Shown: one piece after another, positions 44,265-52,800 of the stretch | Layout of the letters: each line of letters starts with the position of its first letter | Position numbering within the stretch: position 1 is the stretch's first letter | Source: G965215225 sp965215225 | GTDB taxonomy: Bacteria > Pseudomonadota > Gammaproteobacteria > CBDBNL01 > JAAOII01 | Assembly: GCA_965215225.1 (NCBI GenBank) | Contig: OZ244039.1 | Coordinates: 496,001 to 560,000 of the forward strand | Direction: 5' to 3' | DNA: 64,000 nucleotides | The notes under the pieces: model-generated | Databases searched by the model: none | The model's input: the letters and a program-made list of their open reading frames with translations, nothing else | Told to the model about the DNA's origin: nothing | Translations under genes and position numbers: made by a program

Positions 44265-45210
44265 GAGAGGCACCACTCTCATCCTTTTGGGTCCTACTGG
44301 GGCGGGTAAGAGTTCATTGGCTTGCCGATTGGCAGCTCTATTGGACGGAGAAGTCATCAGCGCCGACTCGGTTCAGGTATATAGAGGCTTGGATAAGGGA
44401 ACGGCAAAACCAGATTTGGCTCTAAGAGCAGCAATTAAGCACCATCTTATTGATATAGTGGATCCAGTCGAGAATTATACCGCCGGTCAATTTGTTAGGG
44501 ATGCCGGTCAAGCAATTGATGAGATCAGGCGGAAGGGGAAGATGGCTATCGTAGCTGGGGGAACTATGTTCTATGTTCATGCCTTGCTCTATGGTCTTAG
44601 CCAGTTGCCAGAGGCTGATAATAGGATTAGGGCTAAGTATCTGAGCCTGGCTGCTAGGAGAGGAGTGGGGGCGCTTCATCCTATTCTAAAACAACTGGAT
44701 GAGGACGCAGCTGCCCATATTCACCCGCAAGACCGCCAGAGGCTGCTGCGAGCCTTGGAGGTAATTGAGCAGGGCGGAGCGCCTTTGTCTCAATTACAAA
44801 AGCGTCCAAGACAGGGAGGTATTAAGGAGGATTCTGCCAAAAGAGGCGAGCAGATAATGACCTTTTTCCTTCTCTTTCCCAATCGTTCGGTCTTACATCA
44901 GCGGCTTGCGCTTAGATTTCAATCCTTTATTGACAATGGCTTGATTGATGAGGTGAGATGGCTCAAGCAGAAACCGAATCTTTCATTGGATTGTTCTTCG
45001 ATTCGTTCGGTAGGCTATAGGCAGGTGTGGGAGCACTTAGACAATCTCTATGACTATGATGAGATGGTGAATCGTTCAATAGCCGCCACTCGGCAACTGG
45101 CTAAGAGGCAACTGGTCTGGTTGCGTAGCTGGAAAGAGCCCAGCCATTGCCTAGATGCGACCTTGCCAGCCGAGCGCTTGACGGAGGATGTCCTTGGTTT
45201 GCTTGGTTGA
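44248..45210 (+). CDS. miaA: tRNA dimethylallyltransferase
   Basis: Adds an isopentenyl-type group to A37 of tRNAs reading UNN codons. It starts at TTG 44248 inside accA. The 320 residues include P-loop GPTGAGKSS, DSVQVYRGLDKGTAKP, the VDP...YTAGQF segment, GGTMFYVHALL, and C-terminal RSVGYRQVWEHL. The final codons (LPAERLTEDVLGLLG) and its TGATG stop region are repeated three times downstream. Confidence 0.95.
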   Translation: MASLAERGTTLILLGPTGAGKSSLACRLAALLDGEVISADSVQVYRGLDKGTAKPDLALRAAIKHHLIDIVDPVENYTAGQFVRDAGQAIDEIRRKGKMAIVAGGTMFYVHALLYGLSQLPEADNRIRAKYLSLAARRGVGALHPILKQLDEDAAAHIHPQDRQRLLRALEVIEQGGAPLSQLQKRPRQGGIKEDSAKRGEQIMTFFLLFPNRSVLHQRLALRFQSFIDNGLIDEVRWLKQKPNLSLDCSSIRSVGYRQVWEHLDNLYDYDEMVNRSIAATRQLAKRQLVWLRSWKEPSHCLDATLPAERLTEDVLGLLG

Positions 45211-45377
45211 TGGCTTCCATTGGGGGTTCATTTGGTCTTGCTGAGATGGTGAATCGTTCAATAGCTGCCACTCGGCAACTGGTCTGGTTGCGTAGCTGGA
45301 AAGAACCTAGCCATTCCTTGGATGCGACCTTGCCAGCCGAGTGCTTGGCGGAGGATGTCCTTGGTTTGCTTGGTTGA
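45210..45377 (+). pseudogene. Junction mini-ORF a (miaA tail copy)
   Basis: 55 codons, MASIGGSFGLAEMVNRSIAA to VLGLLG. The first dozen codons resemble a damaged trmL start, and the rest copies the miaA 3' end. It starts in the TGATG that ends miaA and ends in TGATG. A 15-base piece (one LAKRQ-type repeat) is missing compared with miaA. Confidence 0.8.
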
Positions 45378-45559
45378 TGGCTTCCATTGGGGGTTCATTT
45401 GGTCTTGCTGAGATGGTGAATCGTTCAATAGCTGCCACTCGGCAACTGGCTAAGAGGCAACTGGTCTGGTTGCGTAGCTGGAAAGAGCCCAGCCATTGCC
45501 TAGATGCGACCTTGCCAGCCGAGCGCTTGACGGAGGATGTCCTTGGTTTGCTTGGTTGA
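45377..45559 (+). pseudogene. Junction mini-ORF b (miaA tail copy)
   Basis: 60 codons with the same design, retaining the 15 bases missing in a and c (unit 182 bp rather than 167 bp). TGATG overlaps at both ends. Confidence 0.8.
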
Positions 45560-45726
45560 TGGCTTCCATTGGGGGTTCATTTGGTCTTGCTGAGATGGTG
45601 AATCGTTCAATAGCTGCCACTCGGCAACTGGTCTGGTTGCGTAGCTGGAAAGAACCTAGCCATTGCCTAGATGTGACCTTGCCGGCCAAGCGCTTGGCGG
45701 GGAATGTCCTTGGGTTGCTTGGTTGA
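45559..45726 (+). pseudogene. Junction mini-ORF c (miaA tail copy)
   Basis: Third copy (167 bp). Its TGATG stop supplies the ATG of trmL at 45726, so coupling from miaA to trmL is kept through all inserts. Confidence 0.8.
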
Positions 45727-46202
45727 TGGCACTATTTCATTTGGTCTTGATGAGACCCGAGATTCCGCAGAATGTTGGCAATGTCATTCGCTTGAGCGTC
45801 AATTGTTCGGTTGAGCTTCATCTCATCCACCCCTTCGGCTTCATCTGGGATGAGAAGCGCATCAAGAGAGCCTCATTGGATTACTGGGATAGGGCAAGGA
45901 TATATCTACATAAGGATTTTGATGCCTATTTAGCTAGGGCCAAACCTAAATCCATTTACGCCTTCACCACTAGGGGCAAACAAAACCACACTGAGGCACG
46001 CTATGTGGCAGGGGCGGGACTGCTTTTTGGCAATGAAAGCTCTGGGTTGCCATGGGAAGAACTAGCTGATGTGCCTATGACTAAAGTTAAAATACCTATG
46101 GCATCTAAGGGGCGTAGTCTAAACCTTGCCAATGCAGTCGCAGTCGGTGCATTTGAAGTCTGGCGCCAGCTCGGCTGGGAGGGAGTGAAGGGAGGGGGAT
46201 AG
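45726..46202 (+). CDS. trmL: tRNA (cytidine/uridine-2'-O)-methyltransferase TrmL
   Basis: SPOUT-family enzyme that 2'-O-methylates the wobble base of tRNA-Leu isoacceptors, one of which (CAA) is encoded at 6865. The start is the ATG at 45726 (MALFHLVLMRPEIPQNVGNVIRL, the family N-terminus); codons further upstream belong to the miaA-tail repeats. It is 158 residues long. Motifs are LDYWD, LLFGNESSGLPWE and IPMASKGRSLNLANAVAV (the trefoil-knot cofactor site). Downstream 46203-46317 is purine-rich (gggagtga-type words) with no gene. Confidence 0.93.
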   Translation: MALFHLVLMRPEIPQNVGNVIRLSVNCSVELHLIHPFGFIWDEKRIKRASLDYWDRARIYLHKDFDAYLARAKPKSIYAFTTRGKQNHTEARYVAGAGLLFGNESSGLPWEELADVPMTKVKIPMASKGRSLNLANAVAVGAFEVWRQLGWEGVKGGG

Positions 46203-46317
46203 GAGAGGGGAGTGAAAAAAGGAGGGGTGAAAGGGAAGATGCATTGAGGCTGAATTATAGATCAGGAGTGAGGAAGGAAGTGAAAAGGAGGGAGTGATAG
46301 GAGCAGCTTGGTATTGA

Positions 46318-46854
46318 CTAAACCACCAGCTTAATCTCTTTGATAAACTCAATCAGGTTAATACACCTTACTTCTTCTTTCTGACAAACCGCAGGTATCT
46401 TATATTTTTCTTTCTTCTTAGGTGGGGATGACTGTATTCCTTCTTGAGTCACTATAGTAAAACCATATTCTTTTGCCGTTGCTACGAGTAAGAGGTCATT
46501 GAGGTCTACTCCTTCTCGTTTAGCACCACCTTCGCCTAAATAGGTGACAGTATACTCGTTTACTCTTTCGGACGTTCCTTGATTTAGAGTATTGATGAAA
46601 GATTTTTCACCAAGGGTCTTTTTCAACCAAGCTATTAGATCATCATCTCCTAATTTTCCTTGCGTCTTTTCTATCTCATCAAAGACTGGTTTAACAAAAT
46701 AGATATTAAGAGCTAAGAATTTTTGCCCCATTAGAGCATAGAAAGTTGGGAAATTCTCGGGCGGATACATTTCTTCCCACATAGCAATCGCAGCACTGGC
46801 GTCAATAAGGTAGCTTGAACTGGCATCAATAAGAGAGCTTGAAGCAGTGCTCAC
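46318..46854 (-). CDS. PIN-like DUF4411 family protein, probable toxin
   Basis: The 178-residue protein reads YLIDASAAIAMWEEMYPPENFP at the start, the acidic first motif of DUF4411/PIN-like RNases. LNDLLLVATAKEYGFTIVTQE follows (second and third acidic motifs), then KIPAVCQKEEVRCINLIEF at the end. GTG start overlaps the stop of the XRE-ImmA gene in GTGA, the usual coupling in this module. The N-terminus contains an in-frame duplication (SSSLIDASSSYLIDAS). The predicted role is RNA cleavage held in check by the upstream gene product. Confidence 0.8.
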   Translation of the reverse strand: MSTASSSLIDASSSYLIDASAAIAMWEEMYPPENFPTFYALMGQKFLALNIYFVKPVFDEIEKTQGKLGDDDLIAWLKKTLGEKSFINTLNQGTSERVNEYTVTYLGEGGAKREGVDLNDLLLVATAKEYGFTIVTQEGIQSSPPKKKEKYKIPAVCQKEEVRCINLIEFIKEIKLVV

Positions 46855-48053
46855 ATCAATCCTTCCAACTTTTTAATATACTCAACCCTTCTAATTGAAA
46901 GATTTTGACACAATTTGTGTAAGGTCATCTCCTTGGCATAATAGGCTCCTAACACTCCTCGGACATAAATGCTTCCATACTGGCGTAGCCTTTCTTTAGG
47001 AACATTCCTCGGTCTTCCCCCTCTGGAAGCAAGCAGTTTGTTTTTATGTTCTTCCTTCATAAGCAAACGAATATCCCTTGAGTCTTTTGCTGTTATCTGT
47101 TCCAATGTCACCATACGATAAGAGAGCATCAGCTCACTCACTTTGAATGTCTTTGCTATTTTTTGACAACTTTTCCGTTTTTCTGCAATGGAAGAACCAG
47201 AAAAGCCAGCTGGCAGCTCTTGCTTTAGTGCAGCTGCTGGTACCAGAATCTCGGCAGCAAAGCGATTACATATCTTTTCCTCTTCACTATTTTGGTTGGA
47301 AAAAAATTGATCCTGTCCCCAACTTGCATCCAAAAAATCACCCCCGCTGTCCAATATAATTTCCTCACCACAAAGCAAATGACCCAACTCATGCATTAGG
47401 GTAAACAATTGCGCCTTATAGCTATCGCTGTCATTAATGACAATAATTGGCAAAGGGGAAATGTTAAACGCAAAGCCGCGGCAGTCTTCTATAGCTGTTT
47501 TTGACCAATACTGATGACGGCTCGTCATAAAAACGAATACTCCCTTGTCTTCTATGGCTTTTCTCCACTGCTCAAAAGTTGGCTTATCATCTACCCCAAA
47601 TCCTAACCAGTCTCTTATCTTTGGCGCCGCCTCAACCGCGTCTCGAGTAGATCTGAGCTGAATTTTGGGTGGTGAAAAATCACTTATTTCTTCTTCTAGA
47701 TCTTCATACAAGTCAAGCAAAAACTCGCGCAGGTAGATAACCTTAACCATAAGCTGACTCATACGAGATGATGGCTTTGATCCTTGGTCAAGGATTCGAT
47801 ACTTTGGAATCAGCTGCTGAAAATTGGAATGATCTGGTATTTGGCTGCCCTTAAGAAAGAACAGGCCTGGACCAACTAGATAGACTTCTGCCAGTTTGGT
47901 CAGTTGATTATAGGTAGGTTGCCTTTCTCCTTTTTCCATTTTGGCAAGTGTCTTAAACTTTAGTTCTTTTTCAGCCTTTTCGATAGAAAGGTTCAGCTGC
48001 TCACGACACTTACGCAGAAGGATAGGATTAACCTTCAATGGCTCGTCAGTCAT
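46851..48053 (-). CDS. XRE-type regulator with ImmA/IrrE metallopeptidase domain, copy 1
   Basis: The 400-residue protein has an N-terminal helix-turn-helix (about residues 10-58) and a zinc metallopeptidase domain with HELGH at 221-225 and a downstream EEKICNRFAAEILVPA. A basic C-terminal part includes SRGGRPRNVPKERLRQYGSIYVRG. It pairs with the DUF4411 gene through a 4-nt overlap, the layout of known antitoxin-like ImmA/PIN pairs. It may repress the operon and be inactivated by proteolysis. Confidence 0.85.
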   Translation of the reverse strand: MTDEPLKVNPILLRKCREQLNLSIEKAEKELKFKTLAKMEKGERQPTYNQLTKLAEVYLVGPGLFFLKGSQIPDHSNFQQLIPKYRILDQGSKPSSRMSQLMVKVIYLREFLLDLYEDLEEEISDFSPPKIQLRSTRDAVEAAPKIRDWLGFGVDDKPTFEQWRKAIEDKGVFVFMTSRHQYWSKTAIEDCRGFAFNISPLPIIVINDSDSYKAQLFTLMHELGHLLCGEEIILDSGGDFLDASWGQDQFFSNQNSEEEKICNRFAAEILVPAAALKQELPAGFSGSSIAEKRKSCQKIAKTFKVSELMLSYRMVTLEQITAKDSRDIRLLMKEEHKNKLLASRGGRPRNVPKERLRQYGSIYVRGVLGAYYAKEMTLHKLCQNLSIRRVEYIKKLEGLM

Positions 48054-48191
48054 AGTTACTCCATATTAAGGGACGGTAATATTATAGAGGATTATGCCCC
48101 TATGCCCTAAATTGCCAACCCCCCGTTTGCCTTGCTAAGCAAATTATCAATATGCTCATATAGACATCTAAGTGTCTTGGTCTAAACCTTG

Positions 48192-48302
48192 TCAATCGGC
48201 GCATTTGAAGTCTAGCGCCAGCTTGGTTGGAGGGAGTAATAGAGGAACCTCAATCTCAATTTCTTTGATAGATTCAATAAGATAGATTGAAGCAGTGCTC
48301 AC
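48192..48302 (-). pseudogene. Collapsed DUF4411 gene (first and last codons only) and trmL relic
   Basis: The frame reads MSTASIYLIESIKEIEIE. The first five codons equal the start of the DUF4411 gene, and YLIESIKEI equals its last codons (NLIEFIKEI), so the interior has been deleted. It begins with GTG in the same overlap with the second ImmA gene. On the plus strand, about 48179-48236 copies the trmL 3' end (cgcatttgaagtctagcgcc), which shows that the whole trmL-tail/DUF4411/ImmA segment was duplicated. Confidence 0.75.
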
Positions 48303-49564
48303 ATCAATTCTTCTAACTTTTTAACATCCTCAACAGTTCTAAATGAAAGATTTTGATACAATTTGTGTAGAGTCATTTCTTGAGCATAATAGGCTGCCAA
48401 CATCCCTCGGACATAAATGCTTCCATATTGGCGTAGTCTTTCTTTAGGAATATTCCTCGGCCTTCCCCCTCTGGAAGCAAGCCGCTTTTTTTTGTATTCT
48501 TCGTTCATAAACAAGCGGAGTTTCCTTGAGTCTTTTGCTGTTATCTGTTCCAATGTCACCATACGATAAGAGATCATCAGTGCGCTCACATTGAATGTCT
48601 TTGCCATTTTCTTGCAGACCTTCCATTTCTCTTCAATGGAATAAACAGCAAAGCCAGCTGGCAACTCTTGCAATAATGCAGCTGCTGGCACCAGAATCTC
48701 AGCAGCAAAGCGATTACATATCTTTTCTTCTTCACTATCTTGGTTAGGAAGAGATTGATCTTGGTCCCAACCTGCATCCAAAAAACCGTCTCCACTGTCC
48801 AATACATTTTTCCCACCATAAAGCAAATGACCCAACTCATGCATTAGGCTAAACAATTGCGCCCTATAACTATCGCTGTCATTAATGACAATAATTGGCA
48901 ATTTGGAATAGTTAAACGCAAAGCCGCGGCAGTCTTCTATAGCTGTTTTTGACCAATGATTGTAGGGGCTCGTCATAAAAACGAATACTCCCTTGTTCTC
49001 TATGGCTTCTCTCCACTTCTCAAGAGTTGGCTTATCATCCGCCCCAAATCCTAACCAGCTTCTTATCTTTGGCGCCGCCTCGACTGCGTCTTGAGTAGAT
49101 CTGAGCTGAATTTTTGGTGGCGAAAAAACACCTATCTCTTCTTCTAGGTCTTCATATAAATCAAGCAAAAACTCGCGCAAGTAGATAACCTTAACCATCA
49201 GTCGAATCATATGAAAAGAGCGCGTTGGTTCTTGTTCTGAAATAGTTGAAGTATTAGACAAAGGTCGAATCATATGAGAGGAGCGCTTTGGTTCTTGTTG
49301 GAGGGTCCGATACTTTGGAATCAGCCGCTGAAAATTAGAATGCTCTGGTATCTGGTCGCCTTTAAGAAAGAATAGCCCTGGACCGACTAAATAGAGGTCT
49401 GCCAGTTCGAACAGTTGCTTACGAGTAGGTTTCCTTCCTTCTTGTTCCATCTTGGCAAGTGTCGTTAAGTTTAATTTCTGCTCAACCTCATCAATGGAAA
49501 GATTCACTTGCTCACGACATTTACGCAAAAGGATAGGATTAACCTTCACTGGCTCATCAGTCAT
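48299..49564 (-). CDS. XRE-type regulator with ImmA/IrrE metallopeptidase domain, copy 2
   Basis: The 421-residue tandem duplicate of the gene at 46851 has the same helix-turn-helix, HELGH motif and basic C-terminus. It differs by an in-frame insertion of about 21 residues in which EPKRSSHMIR is repeated as EPTRSFHMIR. The cognate DUF4411 gene is deleted, so this copy is an orphan. It could be a spare antitoxin for copy 1 or be on the way to loss; it is still a full open frame. Confidence 0.85.
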   Translation of the reverse strand: MTDEPVKVNPILLRKCREQVNLSIDEVEQKLNLTTLAKMEQEGRKPTRKQLFELADLYLVGPGLFFLKGDQIPEHSNFQRLIPKYRTLQQEPKRSSHMIRPLSNTSTISEQEPTRSFHMIRLMVKVIYLREFLLDLYEDLEEEIGVFSPPKIQLRSTQDAVEAAPKIRSWLGFGADDKPTLEKWREAIENKGVFVFMTSPYNHWSKTAIEDCRGFAFNYSKLPIIVINDSDSYRAQLFSLMHELGHLLYGGKNVLDSGDGFLDAGWDQDQSLPNQDSEEEKICNRFAAEILVPAAALLQELPAGFAVYSIEEKWKVCKKMAKTFNVSALMISYRMVTLEQITAKDSRKLRLFMNEEYKKKRLASRGGRPRNIPKERLRQYGSIYVRGMLAAYYAQEMTLHKLYQNLSFRTVEDVKKLEELM

Positions 49565-49872
49565 GGTTGCCTCATATTATAGGAATATTATAGAGGATTA
49601 TGCCCTTATGTCTTATACGCCTATGCCCTCAGTTGCCCGACCCCGTTTGCCTTGCTATTCAGAACGCAGCTCATCCATCTCAGAACGCAATTCATCCAGT
49701 GCCTGATCCATCACTCTTGTTCGCGAGTTCAATGGCTTGAATATTGATGAGGCAAAAAAGAGAGAAGGATAGAAAGGCGTGAACTATTGAGTTTCAATAG
49801 ATGGAAAAAGTGAGGATACTATTGATAGGTTGCCATTGGGCTGTCATGCAAACCCTAAGGCTATGTAAGTCT
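49565..49872. other. Gap with relic sequence of the ImmA module upstream region
   Basis: 49570-49660 repeats the region upstream of ImmA copy 1 (48062-48135), including the word ttatagaggattatgccc, which marks the outer border of the duplication. On the minus strand near 49665-49730 a short frame ends DELRSEMDELRSE, which looks like the end of a lost coiled-coil gene. Nothing else is recognised. Confidence 0.5.
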
Positions 49873-52800
49873 TTAATTCTCTTTGGGGAATTTCAGCTCA
49901 GGGAGCTTGGCTACTTCTTTTAGGGTGGTGAGGCTTAGTTGGACTAGCTTGCCGATGAGGTCAATGATGTAGCGAGGATTATCAGACCATTCATTTGGGT
50001 CCTGTTTGATGCCACTATCTTTATCAATCTTTACCTGATAGCATTTCATCAGCCATTCTATTGCCGAATTACCATTTACTCTGTAGTCATAGGCTGCCAG
50101 TGGAATCCCCTCAATGAAGATATGGTCGTTGTATTGAATACAGCTCCTATCTGGATAGCCCGGCTTGCCAGCAAAGCGCATCTTGGTGACGCGATAATGG
50201 CCTTTTTCATTTCTTTCATCTCTTTTAACTATTTCGCCTCTCCTTTCGTGGATCTGTAGATAATAGGGAGTCAATTCTTCATAGCCGATGTGGAGCTGTC
50301 CCAACCGTTTGCCCGCTTCACTGAAAGCCCAGAAGTCTCTAAGGTTACTGGCGAAAGGAATGTGAGGCAGTAGCTTACGAAGGTCGGCACTGAATCTGGT
50401 TCTATAGCTAGGATGGTGGAGCAGCCCATAGACATAGTAGAAGATGGCATCCCTATCAATCTGCTCGTCCTTATAGTGAGAGCGAAATTCTTTGAGAGCA
50501 TAGGGAGAAATATTGCCTTGTCTGCCATTGCCATCACTGTTGGTGAGATCCTCTTGCTCTTTGCTATAGACATAGCGGGGAAAACACTGACCGGTATGAT
50601 AAAAATTCAAATCAGGCACCCTAGCTACCATCAGAGCAGAAAAATCAACCGAGCTGCTTATACCATTCACACAGATGACTTGATTGGCCGAATCCGGCTG
50701 AGGGAAGAAGCGCGGTTGCAGATAAACGCTACTATTAAATTGCCTATCAAAGTAGAGGTGCTTGGGCACAAAGGGACGATAGAGAGTGGGGCGAATATGG
50801 TCAAAATTTACCTTGCCCTTTTTGCCTCTCGCTAGAGCATCTTGGAGGAAAATATCCCATTTTATCTTGGTCCTGTCCATACTAATGACTTGATTAGAAG
50901 ATAGACTGCTATCCTCCTTTTTCTTGCGTTGATATTCTTTCAGTTGTTGGTTGTAAAAATCAATCATCCCTGCCATATTCTCTTTCAAGGAAGAAAGGGA
51001 AAAGTTATAGACCCAACTATCTCTACTTGTCCCAACTCCACGACTATATTGATTAAAGATAGTTGGCACAGAACCAGGCTTTTTCTTATTTGCTTTGGCT
51101 CCCAGAGGAATAAACTGGACAAATTGAGGGCTTCGTTGGTTTATCCAGTCGTGATAAGAATTTGGCTTGATGCTTTGCCATTTCACCCTTGCCGCCGAAG
51201 CCAGCTGACTCAACTTATCTAGCTTCTCTTTTCGGCTGAGATAGTCGCCTATATCATAATAGTAGAGCCGCTTGGTGAGCGGGTGAGTGGGGGGGGGGGG
51301 GGGGGGGGAGTTGCGAACCAGAAAGCTTATGGCAATGGTAGCGCGAGAGTTTTGACCAAAAATCCCTCCACCTTCTTGCTTTTGTTTTTCACCAAAGACT
51401 CGCGCATTACCTCTCAGATTGAAGCAATAGACACTGGTGAAATCTTTGAGCAAATGAGCGCGGAGTCCGTCAGCTGCATTACCGTCTATATAGCTGCCAT
51501 TGGTGACAAAGCCAATGATCCCCTCATCACCCAATCTATCGCTTGCCCAGCGAATGGCGCGAATATAAGAATCATAGAGATTTACTTTATTCGTTGCAAC
51601 CGAATGGGCGACATAGGTAGTGCGGATCTTCTCGTCCAATTTGGGATAGGACAGGTTGGGAGTGTTGTCATGGACGTCTTTTTGCTTAGCCGAATAGGGA
51701 GGATTACCTATAATCACCTGAATGGTCCTATCTTTTTGTCTGACGGCTCGGCGCGAGTTAATCGGCAGAATTTGAGATACCATATCCTCACCCTCGTATA
51801 GTTGAAAGGTATCGGTCAGCACCATACCTTCAAAAGATCTATAGCCATAGCCACTGTCTTTCTGCTGGCGTCTATAGTGAAATGCTTGCTCTATATTAAT
51901 GGCAGCTATGTAGTATGCCAGCAGGACTATCTCATTGGCGTGGAGTTCCCTAGCATATTTACGCTCTAGATCTTCGTCCTTAATGAGATTAGATTGGAGC
52001 AGACGACTGATGAAGGTGCCGGTGCCAGTAAATGGATCCAGCAGATTGACATTCTCACTGCTGAGACTAAGATCAAATTCCTTTTGTAGCAGACTATTGG
52101 CGCTATGGAGGATGAAATCCACCACCTCAGGCGGAGTATAGACTATGCCAAGCTGCTCTGCCATCTGAGGAAAGGCAGTGCGGAAGAATTCTTCATAGAG
52201 CTCGTTGATGACCTTCTGCTTACCTGCCATATTGTCAATCCCCCTGGCTCGCTCGGACACGCTCCTATAGAAGTCTTCCAGCTTTTCGGTTTCCACCTGA
52301 ACATTCTTCTCCTCCAATAGATCCAGCATATTCTGCATGGCAACCGAAACCGGATTCCGCTCAGCAAAGTCATAGCCCTCAAACAGAGCATTGAACACCG
52401 GCCGAGTCACTATATGTTGGCTCAGCATATCTATGGCATCTGCTTGGCTAACTGCTGGGTTGAGATTGCGCCTCAAACCAGCAAGAAAATTGTTGAAGGC
52501 CTCATCCCCTTTCTCCTCCATCTTCTTGATCTGTGCCTCTATGCGTCGATTGCTAAGCTGGGCTATCTCGCCTACATCTTTTGCCCACTTTTCCCAATAG
52601 CGCCTATCGCCACATTTGAGCACCACCCGCGCCAAGATGGCATCACGCCAAACTTCTATATCAAGGGATTGTTGTTGGGATTTCATCTTCTCACTCAGCT
52701 TGGCACTTGCCTCTTCATCCTGCCCAACCACATCTACGAGGATGCGTTCGCTAGGCTCATTATTCAGCTCTATCTGGTTAATCTCAAGGTTAAATCTGTC

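Noticed and set aside
45663..45725. trmL start at 45663
   Set aside because: The extra codons translate the miaA-tail repeat; TrmL proteins begin at the equivalent of 45726.
46203..46317. Purine-rich gggagtga repeats between trmL and the DUF4411 gene as a regulatory element
   Set aside because: Low-complexity sequence without a stem, promoter or conserved copy; nothing supports a function.
51289..51308. Poly-G/C runs as pure sequencing or assembly artefacts
   Set aside because: Not fully excluded, but all three runs are in frame, in coding regions, and in gene classes known for phase variation, so biology is the better explanation.
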